33,615 nucleotides of DNA from a virus: positions 1 through 33,615 of IMG/VR virus record IMGVR_UViG_3300032323_000547. The stretch is one strand, 5' to 3'. Both the position numbers and the translations under genes were made by a program. Position 1 is the first letter of the stretch; the number at the start of each line of letters is the position of its first letter. The notes under the pieces are model-generated. The model was not told the DNA's origin. It ran no database searches and worked only from the letters and a program-made list of their open reading frames with translations. This document shows positions 25,267 to 31,316 of the stretch, piece by piece.

Positions 25267-26321
25267 GGTTTCATGTTGTAGCCCTACCTCATACTGAAGT
25301 AACTAAAGAATATAGTTCTTGTGCTTATACAGAAAAGATTATTGGATTTTGCAACATGATGACTTCTCTTGGTCATGAGGTATACCTGTACGCTTCTGGC
25401 AATAAGACAGATGCTAATGTTACTGACTTTATTCCTTGCCTTTCTGAGGAAGACAGAGCAAAGGCTGTAGGAAACAATCATTACACATCTGCTTCCTTTG
25501 ATAACTCATTACCTCATTGGCAAACATTTAATCGCAATGCAATTAATACAATAGCCAGACATATTGAAAAGAAGGACTTTATTTGCCTAATTGGTGGCCT
25601 TGCACAAAAGCCTGTTGCTGATGCCTTTCCTGACCATATGAGTGTAGAATGGGGCATAGGCTATAGTGGAACATTTGCTAAGTATAGAGTCTTTGAATCC
25701 AATACCTGGAGATCAGCAGTTTATGCACAGCATAGAAATGCAGCAGATATAGATATTAATTTCTATGATGGCGTTGTTAACGGATATTACAATGTAGAAG
25801 AGTTTCCAATGCAATTAGACAAAAAGGACTATTATGTCTACTTAGGTCGTATGACTCAACGCAAGGGCGTAGATATTGCAGCAGAGACTTGCAAGGCAAT
25901 AGGAGCCAAACTAATCTTTGCTGGATCAGGAAATTACATCCCTTCTTATGGAACTCACATAGGAGAAGTAGGAGCCAAGGAAAGAGCAGAACTCCTTGGA
26001 GGAGCAATCGCAGCCTTTAGTCCTACCATGTACCACGAACCCTTCTGTAACAGCCATATCCAGGCTCTGGCCGTAGGAACCCCTGTTTTGACTACAGACC
26101 TAGGAATCTTCACAGAAACCGTCCAGAACGGCTTCAATGGCTTTAGATGCAATACTCTGGCTGAGTTCGTAAAAGCGACGGAACAAGTAAAGACATTAGA
26201 CTATAGAGCAATAGCCACAGACGCATACTCAAAATACAGCACTGATATTATTAGATATAAATATGAAAGATATTTCAATAGATTATTAACCTTGTGGGAT
26301 GCTGGTTGGTACACTTTATAA
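25263..26321 (+). CDS. Glycosyltransferase, GT4 family
   Basis: The ATGA overlap sets the start at 25263, giving 352 aa. The N-terminal Rossmann domain starts RFHVVALPHTEVTKEYSSCAYTEKIIGFCNMM..LGHEVYLYA. The C-terminal donor-binding domain has YYVYLGRMTQRKGVDIAAETC, AKLIFAGSG, AFSPTMYHEPFCNSHIQALAVGTPVLTTDLG and VQNGFNGFRC. The EPFCNSHIQA segment corresponds to the EX7E-type motif of retaining GT4 enzymes, where it contacts the NDP-sugar. It likely works with the sugar genes at 18.4-22.8 kb, although it lies apart from them. Target (fibre protein, DNA or host surface glycan) is not evident. Confidence 0.86.
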   Translation: MRFHVVALPHTEVTKEYSSCAYTEKIIGFCNMMTSLGHEVYLYASGNKTDANVTDFIPCLSEEDRAKAVGNNHYTSASFDNSLPHWQTFNRNAINTIARHIEKKDFICLIGGLAQKPVADAFPDHMSVEWGIGYSGTFAKYRVFESNTWRSAVYAQHRNAADIDINFYDGVVNGYYNVEEFPMQLDKKDYYVYLGRMTQRKGVDIAAETCKAIGAKLIFAGSGNYIPSYGTHIGEVGAKERAELLGGAIAAFSPTMYHEPFCNSHIQALAVGTPVLTTDLGIFTETVQNGFNGFRCNTLAEFVKATEQVKTLDYRAIATDAYSKYSTDIIRYKYERYFNRLLTLWDAGWYTL

Positions 26322-26345
26322 CGAAATGATAACGATTTTAAAAAA

Positions 26346-26368
26346 AGTCCTAAAAAGGGCTATTTCTT
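26346..26368 (+). terminator. Weak terminator after the glycosyltransferase
   Basis: AGTCC / GGGCT stem of 5 pairs (one G-U) with a TAAAAA loop, followed by ATTTCTTT. The stem is short, so efficiency is doubtful. A promoter follows at once. Confidence 0.35.
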
Positions 26369-26397
26369 TGACAATCGTCATAATAGTGTGATACACT
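26368..26397 (+). promoter_or_regulatory. Promoter TTGACA-18-TGA-TACACT
   Basis: Perfect -35 (26368-26373), 18-base spacing and extended -10 (TGA, TACACT at 26392-26397). The start near 26404 would give a 43-base leader to the zinc-ribbon gene cluster. Confidence 0.65.
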
Positions 26398-26446
26398 TAT
26401 TATATGCAGCAGAGATGTTGCAAATACTAATAGGAATGGGAATAAA

Positions 26447-26611
26447 ATGAATACAGAAAACATGAACGCAGCAATTTGCATTTTTTGCGAGACAATCATT
26501 GCAGATAGAATAGATTACAGCATAACTCAATTTTGCGTAGATTGCAATGAGTACAAGAGCATCATGACCGTTGGAGAATATCTGATGGATTACGGGATGG
26601 TGAATGCATAA
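26447..26611 (+). CDS. Small zinc-ribbon protein, 54 aa
   Basis: First gene after the promoter; stop overlaps the HNH ATG (TAATG). Two CxxC pairs, CIFC (residues 11-14) and CVDC (30-33), form a likely zinc site. The rest is short and helical (YKSIMTVGEYLMDYGM). The ribosome site is AGGAATGGGAA. It is the first of five consecutive or near-consecutive CxxC proteins. It may bind nucleic acid or a host protein such as RNA polymerase; that is inference. Confidence 0.65.
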   Translation: MNTENMNAAICIFCETIIADRIDYSITQFCVDCNEYKSIMTVGEYLMDYGMVNA

Positions 26612-27126
26612 TGATTACTACAAAGACATGCACACAATGCAAAGAGACATATCCTGCAACATTAGAATATTTTTACAGTCATCCAAAAGGTAAGTATGGA
26701 CTACGCAGTAATTGCAAAGATTGTGTTCGTAGTAACCAACTAGATTACCTAAACAGCATGAGCCCACAAGAAAGATACGAAATGAAAAAGGCTGAGGCTC
26801 AAAGAAACATGCATACATATAGACAGGCAAGTAGAAAAAGGGTAGCCAAAGATAGAGGTGTCTATCATGAGAATTGGACAGAAAAGCAATTGTTTGACAC
26901 ATATGGAACAAACTGTTACATCTGCAATAAGGCAATTGACTTTGATGCACCTAAGCGTGGAGAAGGATCAGAACTTTCTTCTTGGCCAGATCACATAGTG
27001 CCTACATCTAGAGGTGGAGAAAACACCATAAGGAATGTTAGACCATGCCATCGCAAGTGCAATCAAGCAAAGTACACAATGACTTATGATGAGTTTATTA
27101 ACTCTGATAGGTATGAATTACTATGA
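26611..27126 (+). CDS. HNH endonuclease with N-terminal zinc ribbon
   Basis: A 171-aa protein. Residues 7-40 form a zinc ribbon (CTQCKETYPATLEYFY...CKDC) like those in two downstream neighbours. The C-terminal half is an HNH domain: CYIC, then DH at 127-128 (DHIVPTSRGGENTIRN), then CHRKCNQAKYTMT. The enzyme should nick or cut DNA using a metal ion. It is flanked by small genes and not by an intron, so it may be a free-standing homing endonuclease or a host-genome nuclease. It overlaps the next gene by 4 bases (ATGA). Confidence 0.87.
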   Translation: MITTKTCTQCKETYPATLEYFYSHPKGKYGLRSNCKDCVRSNQLDYLNSMSPQERYEMKKAEAQRNMHTYRQASRKRVAKDRGVYHENWTEKQLFDTYGTNCYICNKAIDFDAPKRGEGSELSSWPDHIVPTSRGGENTIRNVRPCHRKCNQAKYTMTYDEFINSDRYELL

Positions 27127-27374
27127 CTAGAGAATGCAGTAGATGCAAAGAACTAAAGGACTTAAGTATGTTCTACAGAAGAACTCCTTATCGTCCAACA
27201 GAAGACAGTTATGACTACTATTGCAAGGCATGTCGTAATGCATCAGCAAAGAAGACATTCAAGACAAACAAGGTAAGGTGCACAGTAGATGGATGCGACA
27301 ATCCAAACTATGCTCGTAAGGTCTGCAAGTCACATTACCACAAACAACTAAGAAGAGAGAAGAAAAATAAATGA
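27123..27374 (+). CDS. Zinc-ribbon protein, 83 aa
   Basis: An N-terminal ribbon (CSRCKELKDLSMFYRR...YCKACRNASAKK) matches that of the upstream HNH protein. A second Cys/His group (CTVDGCDNPNYARKVCKSHYHK) could bind another zinc. The end is Lys/Arg-rich. Composition suggests a nucleic-acid-binding protein. It appears to derive from the HNH protein's ribbon domain by duplication. It shares ATGA overlaps with both neighbours, so the cluster is one translational unit. Confidence 0.75.
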   Translation: MTRECSRCKELKDLSMFYRRTPYRPTEDSYDYYCKACRNASAKKTFKTNKVRCTVDGCDNPNYARKVCKSHYHKQLRREKKNK

Positions 27375-27577
27375 AGCCAGTAACAGACTTTGAACTAAAG
27401 TTCATAAGCGAATTCTTAACAACAGGAATCCAAACGATTCCTAATCCTGAAAGATCAGCATACGAATCAGATGAGCATCATAAATTTGCTACTATGATAA
27501 TAGATAGACTTCAGAAGTTCTATTCACTTTATCATGTTAAGACACCACTTTATGAAGAAGGCGATAAAGAGTGGTAA
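27371..27577 (+). CDS. Hypothetical protein, 68 aa
   Basis: ATGA overlap with the preceding gene supports the start. The product is helical (TDFELKFISEFLTTGIQT, then DEHHKFATMIIDRLQKFYSLYHV) and acidic at the end (YEEGDKEW). It is the only cluster member without Cys pairs. No family is recognised. Confidence 0.72.
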   Translation: MKPVTDFELKFISEFLTTGIQTIPNPERSAYESDEHHKFATMIIDRLQKFYSLYHVKTPLYEEGDKEW

Positions 27578-27578
27578 C

Positions 27579-27905
27579 ATGGAAGAGTCTAGAGTTTGTT
27601 CTAAATGCAAGATTGAGAAGCCACTAACTGAAGAGTTTTTTGGTCCTCAACAAAAGAACAAGGCTAGACTTCATACAGAATGTAGAGTATGCAAGAAGGC
27701 ATACATGACGAAATGGCAGCAAAATAAAAGGGCAGAGCAAGAAGTAGATGCGAAAAGAGATAAGCATATGTACACTATTAAAGAACTAACAGCAGAAGAG
27801 AAGAAACAGAAAATGCATGAGGCTTATGCTTACATACATTATCAAGCATTTGGTAAGCCATTACCAGCATGGAAGTTGAAAGAAATAGAAGGCATAGAGG
27901 AATGA
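27579..27905 (+). CDS. Zinc-ribbon protein with helical C-terminus, 108 aa
   Basis: The start is taken at ATG 27579, one base after the preceding stop; an in-frame ATG at 27534 lies inside that gene. The N-terminus carries the same ribbon type as 26611 and 27123 (CSKCKIEKPLTEEFFGPQ...CRVCKKAYMTKW). The C-terminal half is a charged helix (TAEEKKQKMHEAYAYIHYQAFGKPLPAWKLKEI). The function is not known; nucleic acid binding is plausible. Confidence 0.72.
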   Translation: MEESRVCSKCKIEKPLTEEFFGPQQKNKARLHTECRVCKKAYMTKWQQNKRAEQEVDAKRDKHMYTIKELTAEEKKQKMHEAYAYIHYQAFGKPLPAWKLKEIEGIEE

Positions 27906-28030
27906 TCTACAAGATCTACTATTGTAAAGATTGTAAGGCAGCATCAAAGGACGAGACAGAGTGTATCGTTTGTGGAAGGACTCAACAAGAAATAGGTTGG
28001 GTAGAAACAGAAGAATGGGAGAAGAACTAA
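27902..28030 (+). CDS. Very small zinc-ribbon protein, 42 aa
   Basis: ATGA overlap at the start and TAATG overlap at the end support translation. Two CxxC pairs, CKDC (residues 8-11) and CIVC (21-24), are 10 residues apart, a minimal zinc ribbon or knuckle. The C-terminus is acidic and Trp-rich (WVETEEWEKN). It could be a transcription or anti-host factor, but no family is recognised. Confidence 0.65.
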   Translation: MIYKIYYCKDCKAASKDETECIVCGRTQQEIGWVETEEWEKN

Positions 28031-28284
28031 TGCAATACTTTTGGATGTTTGGAGCAGGTGTAGTAGCATATACCAATGGTAGAGGAATGCTACGCTGGAT
28101 ATTAGCAGCATATATATTTAGTTGGTTCGCTGTTCTTATTGTATTATTCTTACCAAAGAACATTGCTAAGATGCAACAACGACAGCAAACATTCAAGGCA
28201 TTTGTAGAAGATTATGTTATTAAGAAAGAGTTCAAAGATGTTAACAATGTTGATGATCTCATGAAGCAGTTAGAAACAAAGTAA
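28030..28284 (+). CDS. Small membrane protein, 84 aa
   Basis: The start is ATG 28030, overlapping the preceding stop; an in-frame upstream GTG at 27961 lies inside the zinc-ribbon gene. Two hydrophobic stretches (YFWMFGAGVVAY and WILAAYIFSWFAVLIVLFL) are followed by a charged cytoplasmic-type helix (IAKMQQRQQTFKAFVEDYVI...DLMKQLETK). It may be a superinfection exclusion or inner membrane protein. No family is recognised. Confidence 0.7.
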   Translation: MQYFWMFGAGVVAYTNGRGMLRWILAAYIFSWFAVLIVLFLPKNIAKMQQRQQTFKAFVEDYVIKKEFKDVNNVDDLMKQLETK

Positions 28285-28302
28285 GCAAACAAAGGGGCTA
28301 AG

Positions 28303-29031
28303 ATGGACAACAACATGAATGTAGGTAAGTTAACTAAGAGTCAGTATCGTACTCTTAAGTCTAACCTTGCTGAGTTGCCTGAGTTGCAACAAGGTGCTGC
28401 ATCATTTGTTACTCCAGGAAGATCAGGCTCAGGTACAGTAAGCACAGAGAGATCAATTGGTTTCAATGTGAACGCACTAGATTACTCTATGGCTAATGAA
28501 TTGCTTGGGGTCATGCATAAGTATGAAGCAATCATCCGTAGAGGTAGGTCCCTAACTCCTCCAGCCTTACTGAAGAGAGAAGCCACAGTAGAACTAGAGG
28601 TTGCTGCAACAGTCTCATTCCACTTAGCCCATCTTGAATGGACAGTCCAACAGGATTGGGTGGAAGAGTTTGCGGGACTAATAAAGGAACTCCATAGCAA
28701 AGGAATGGCCTGTAATAAGAAGTTCATAGAACAACCAAGAAGAATCCCATGTCCTACTGATGAGTGTAGAGCACATATAGTTATTGATATAGAGAACCTC
28801 ATGGCTGGTGTTACCTGTCATAAGTGTCGTACCTCATGGACTCTCTATAGACTATTAGGGCTGGCGATGAATAATCCCAATAGAACCTTCTGGTTAGATA
28901 TAGATGCTATCTGTCTATGGATGAACATAACCAAGATAGATCTTAACAAGATAGTTAGAGATCACAACATACCCGTAAAGAATGGTCTGTATGATATCTC
29001 TGCTATTGCTAAGGCAAGGAGTTTAGTTTGA
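28303..29031 (+). CDS. DNA-binding-type protein with zinc ribbon and helix-turn-helix-like end
   Basis: Starts after AAAGGGGC with 5-base spacing. The 242-aa product has a helical N-terminal half, a zinc ribbon around C150, C155, C172 and C175 (PCPTDECRAH...TCHKCRTSW), and an end with WMNITKIDLNKIVRDHNIPVKNGLYDISAI, which looks like a helix-turn-helix. Such proteins are common among small genes of actinobacterial phages and may regulate transcription. It directly precedes a strong promoter, which it could control. Confidence 0.7.
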   Translation: MDNNMNVGKLTKSQYRTLKSNLAELPELQQGAASFVTPGRSGSGTVSTERSIGFNVNALDYSMANELLGVMHKYEAIIRRGRSLTPPALLKREATVELEVAATVSFHLAHLEWTVQQDWVEEFAGLIKELHSKGMACNKKFIEQPRRIPCPTDECRAHIVIDIENLMAGVTCHKCRTSWTLYRLLGLAMNNPNRTFWLDIDAICLWMNITKIDLNKIVRDHNIPVKNGLYDISAIAKARSLV

Positions 29032-29056
29032 CATTGTTTAAAATAACCTGTATAAT
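29028..29056 (+). promoter_or_regulatory. Consensus promoter TTGACA-17-TATAAT
   Basis: Both boxes are perfect, with 17-base spacing. It also shares flanking bases (TTGACAT, then CCTG just before the -10) with the promoter at 24204. Transcription should start near 29063, serving the next small genes and perhaps the packaging genes. Confidence 0.85.
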
Positions 29057-29107
29057 GATAGCAACTGATATTGTGCACCCATAAAGTTTGACGGGACAGA
29101 TAAAGCA

Positions 29108-29275
29108 ATGGCTAATATAACTAAGCAAGACCTTGATCAAATACAACTAATAGATGAGAAACTATCTAATGCTATTCTACTAAGAGCAGATACAATAGAC
29201 AGCAAGAAGCATTTAATTAATGATATGATAGAAGAACTACTAGATGAGAGGTTAAGGGTAAGCAAGAATGTTTGA
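29108..29275 (+). CDS. Small helical protein, 55 aa
   Basis: First gene after the consensus promoter. The product is acidic and almost wholly helical (ANITKQDLDQIQLIDEKLSN, later HLINDMIEELLDERLR), with a heptad-like pattern that suggests a dimeric coiled coil. The stop overlaps the next ATG (ATGTTTGA). The ribosome site is weak (AAAGCA). No family is recognised. Confidence 0.65.
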   Translation: MANITKQDLDQIQLIDEKLSNAILLRADTIDSKKHLINDMIEELLDERLRVSKNV

Positions 29276-29489
29276 TATTAATATAACGCTTGGCCCAATA
29301 AATGTGGGTATTACAACAGATGAAAGATTATCAGTAGATCTAATGGATATGCTAGTAGGCAAGGCAGTCATACAGGCAATGATATTAGATGAGAGCCACC
29401 TGGGTAACATGGTCAAGTATGATAACTATGATAATGATAATAATGTAGACTGTGATGAATGTTCATCTTTGAATGAAGAGCAAGACTAA
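29268..29489 (+). CDS. Acidic hypothetical protein, 73 aa
   Basis: The product begins as a beta hairpin (MFDINITLGPINVGITTDER), continues with a helix (LSVDLMDMLVGKAVIQAMIL) and ends in a strongly acidic, Asn/Asp-rich tail (YDNYDNDNNVDCDECSSLNE). It starts 8 bases within the upstream gene. The acidic tail could mimic DNA or bind cations. No family is recognised. Confidence 0.68.
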   Translation: MFDINITLGPINVGITTDERLSVDLMDMLVGKAVIQAMILDESHLGNMVKYDNYDNDNNVDCDECSSLNEEQD

Positions 29490-29519
29490 CTATATTAATT
29501 AATACAAAGGTTTTATATT

Positions 29520-29810
29520 ATGAGATTTAATAGGCCGTGCCCTGGATGTGGAATACTAGTAAGAAAATCTAGATGCGATCAATGTGCAAGACTCCAGACC
29601 CTCAGAAATCCAAGAAGAAGACATAATCAATACGACTATGAGTGGCAGAAATTATCAAGATTAGCAAGAAGCCTCCAGCCCTGGTGCACAAAATGTGGAA
29701 CAAATAAAGACCTGACGGCAGACCATATTTTATCTATTGCAAATGGTGGATTGAACACCTTAGATAACATTTCTGTTTTATGCAGAAGATGCAATAGTTC
29801 TAAAGGATAA
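29520..29810 (+). CDS. HNH endonuclease beside the terminase genes
   Basis: A 96-aa protein with an N-terminal CPGCG...CDQC ribbon and a compact HNH domain (WCTKCGTNKDLTADHILSIANGG, DH at 68-69, then LDNISVLCRRCNSSKG). HNH proteins encoded just before the small terminase are widespread in HK97-like phages and are known to help the terminase cut at cos in some of them. The position here is exactly that. The other HNH protein in the genome is longer and in a different setting. Confidence 0.87.
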   Translation: MRFNRPCPGCGILVRKSRCDQCARLQTLRNPRRRHNQYDYEWQKLSRLARSLQPWCTKCGTNKDLTADHILSIANGGLNTLDNISVLCRRCNSSKG

Positions 29811-29827
29811 AAATATAAACTAAGACA

Positions 29828-29880
29828 ACCACCCTCGCACCCATCCCTGGCAGACCCTGGGTACGGGTCAAAAGTTGAGC
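29828..29880 (+). other. GC-rich stretch between HNH and small terminase; candidate cos site
   Basis: Inside the 201-base gap 29811-30011 a short GC-rich segment (ACCACCCTCGCACCCATCCC and on to GTACGGGTC) stands out in AT-rich DNA. It has CCCTGG twice and a ACCC-T-GGGT motif. A packaging cut site is often found here. No cohesive-end boundary can be read directly, and the genome might instead be packaged by headful. Confidence 0.35.
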
Positions 29881-29894
29881 GTGAATAATCTTTG

Positions 29895-29923
29895 TTTACC
29901 CTGGCTGCCCTTTCGCATATAAT
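29895..29923 (+). promoter_or_regulatory. Promoter TTTACC-17-TATAAT before the packaging genes
   Basis: A perfect -10 (29918-29923) with an acceptable -35 17 bases upstream. Transcription should start near 29930 and read the terminase, head and tail genes (late operon). The remainder of the leader holds two GGACAT/GGACAA-like repeats and no gene. Confidence 0.6.
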
Positions 29924-30011
29924 ATAGCGAAAATACAAGATTTGGACATTTGGACAAAGTTTGTCTACCATGTTGCAAAAAGGAATTAGTAGAAAAGGAA
30001 AAAACTAAAAA

Positions 30012-30530
30012 ATGGCTCAACCAACTGCGGGAAGGCCTCCAAAGCCTAATGAGATTAAAAGACTTCTTGGCAACCCTGGAGGACGACCTTTGCCTGATTT
30101 AAATGTGATTACGCATTTGCCAATGGCTAAAGAAATACCAACACCACCTGAGAGTCTTAAGCATTCAGGATTAGATTTATGGAATCGTGCTTGGGGAATA
30201 GCCGTAACTTGGCTTAGTCCTGTTAGTGATATTGAGGCTATCAAGAATGCATCGCATTTGGCTGATGCTAATGAAGCAGCAAGAGACCGTTATATGATTT
30301 CTACAGAGCCTGCTGATGCTAAGGCATATGTGGCAATTAACAAAGCATACACAGATGCATTGACCTCACTGGGCTTTGATCCAGTTTCTAGATCTCGTTT
30401 AGGTGTAGCAGAAGTACGAGCAGCAACTTCAATTGATAGACTATTGGAGAAGAGAGAGCGTCGTGCTAAAATAGTATTTGACGAAGACACAATCAACCAA
30501 GGGGCAGACAATGAACAAGATAGCAATTAA
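30012..30530 (+). CDS. Terminase small subunit (P27 family)
   Basis: A 172-aa protein with the GRPPKPNEIKRLLGNPGGRPLP N-terminus typical of P27-type small terminases, then helices (HSGLDLWNRAWGIAVTWLSPVSDIEAIKNASHLADAN) and a DPVSRSRLGV segment near the end. It recognises phage DNA and hands it to the large subunit. It overlaps the S1-like gene by 20 bases. Confidence 0.9.
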   Translation: MAQPTAGRPPKPNEIKRLLGNPGGRPLPDLNVITHLPMAKEIPTPPESLKHSGLDLWNRAWGIAVTWLSPVSDIEAIKNASHLADANEAARDRYMISTEPADAKAYVAINKAYTDALTSLGFDPVSRSRLGVAEVRAATSIDRLLEKRERRAKIVFDEDTINQGADNEQDSN

Positions 30531-31314
30531 CGACATAGGGACAGCAGAAGACTTCCTAAGAGCAATAGATGAATCCATGAGATCATACGCAATTGGCGAT
30601 ATGGTTAAGGGCATAGTGGTTCAGATTGATCGTGATGGAGTTCTTGTTGATATAGGATCCAAGATGGAAGCGTTTATTCCAATGAAGGAGATATCAGCAA
30701 GACGAGTGTTTGATGTTTACGATATCTTGTCTATTGGTCAAATGGTCCAAGCCAACATAATCAGACTTGATGAAGAAGGACAGTTCGTCCTATCCATGAA
30801 GGAAGCAGAAGTAATTTCTCTATGGGATCAGGTAGAGGCTATCTGGAACTCTGAGCAAAAGGTTGTTACTGGTGTTATTACCAAGGTTGTTAAAGGTGGA
30901 ATGATTGTTGATATTGGAGTAAGAGCATTCTTACCTTCATCACAATCTCACATAAATAAAGATGCAGACTTTACTACATTTGTAGGTCAAACAGTAGAAG
31001 CCAAGATCATTCAGTTTGAACGACACAAGAGCAACATTGTAATATCTCGCAAGGCTCTTATTGACACTGACCTAAAGCAAGAAAAGATGATTCACCTTAG
31101 CAAACTTAAAGAAGGCCTGGCATATAAAGGAACAGTTTCTGGAATTAATAATTTTGGAGTCTTCGTGTCCCTTGGCCTAGTATCTGGTTTAGTTCATAAA
31201 TCTAAGATGGGCAAATGGACTCCTGAGCAATTTACAGTTGGCCATGAGGTAGAAGTTCAAGTCTTAGAGATTGATTTTGATAACGACAGGCTCTCTCTGG
31301 CATTCAAGGGTTAA
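30511..31314 (+). CDS. Ribosomal protein S1-like RNA-binding protein with three S1 domains
   Basis: The start is ATG 30511 because AAGGGGC ends 6 bases upstream. The 267-aa product has three S1 (OB-fold) domains: about 28-95 (GDMVKGIVVQIDRDGVLVDIGSKMEAFIP), 112-182 (VTGVITKVVKGGMIVDIGVRAFLP) and 198-267 (YKGTVSGINNFGVFVSLGLVSGLVHKSKM). Bacterial S1 binds mRNA leaders on the 30S subunit. This short form lacks the ribosome-docking domains of long S1 proteins. Its insertion between the two terminase genes is unusual. It may favour phage mRNA translation or act in RNA turnover. Confidence 0.9.
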   Translation: MNKIAINDIGTAEDFLRAIDESMRSYAIGDMVKGIVVQIDRDGVLVDIGSKMEAFIPMKEISARRVFDVYDILSIGQMVQANIIRLDEEGQFVLSMKEAEVISLWDQVEAIWNSEQKVVTGVITKVVKGGMIVDIGVRAFLPSSQSHINKDADFTTFVGQTVEAKIIQFERHKSNIVISRKALIDTDLKQEKMIHLSKLKEGLAYKGTVSGINNFGVFVSLGLVSGLVHKSKMGKWTPEQFTVGHEVEVQVLEIDFDNDRLSLAFKG

Positions 31315-31316
31315 TC

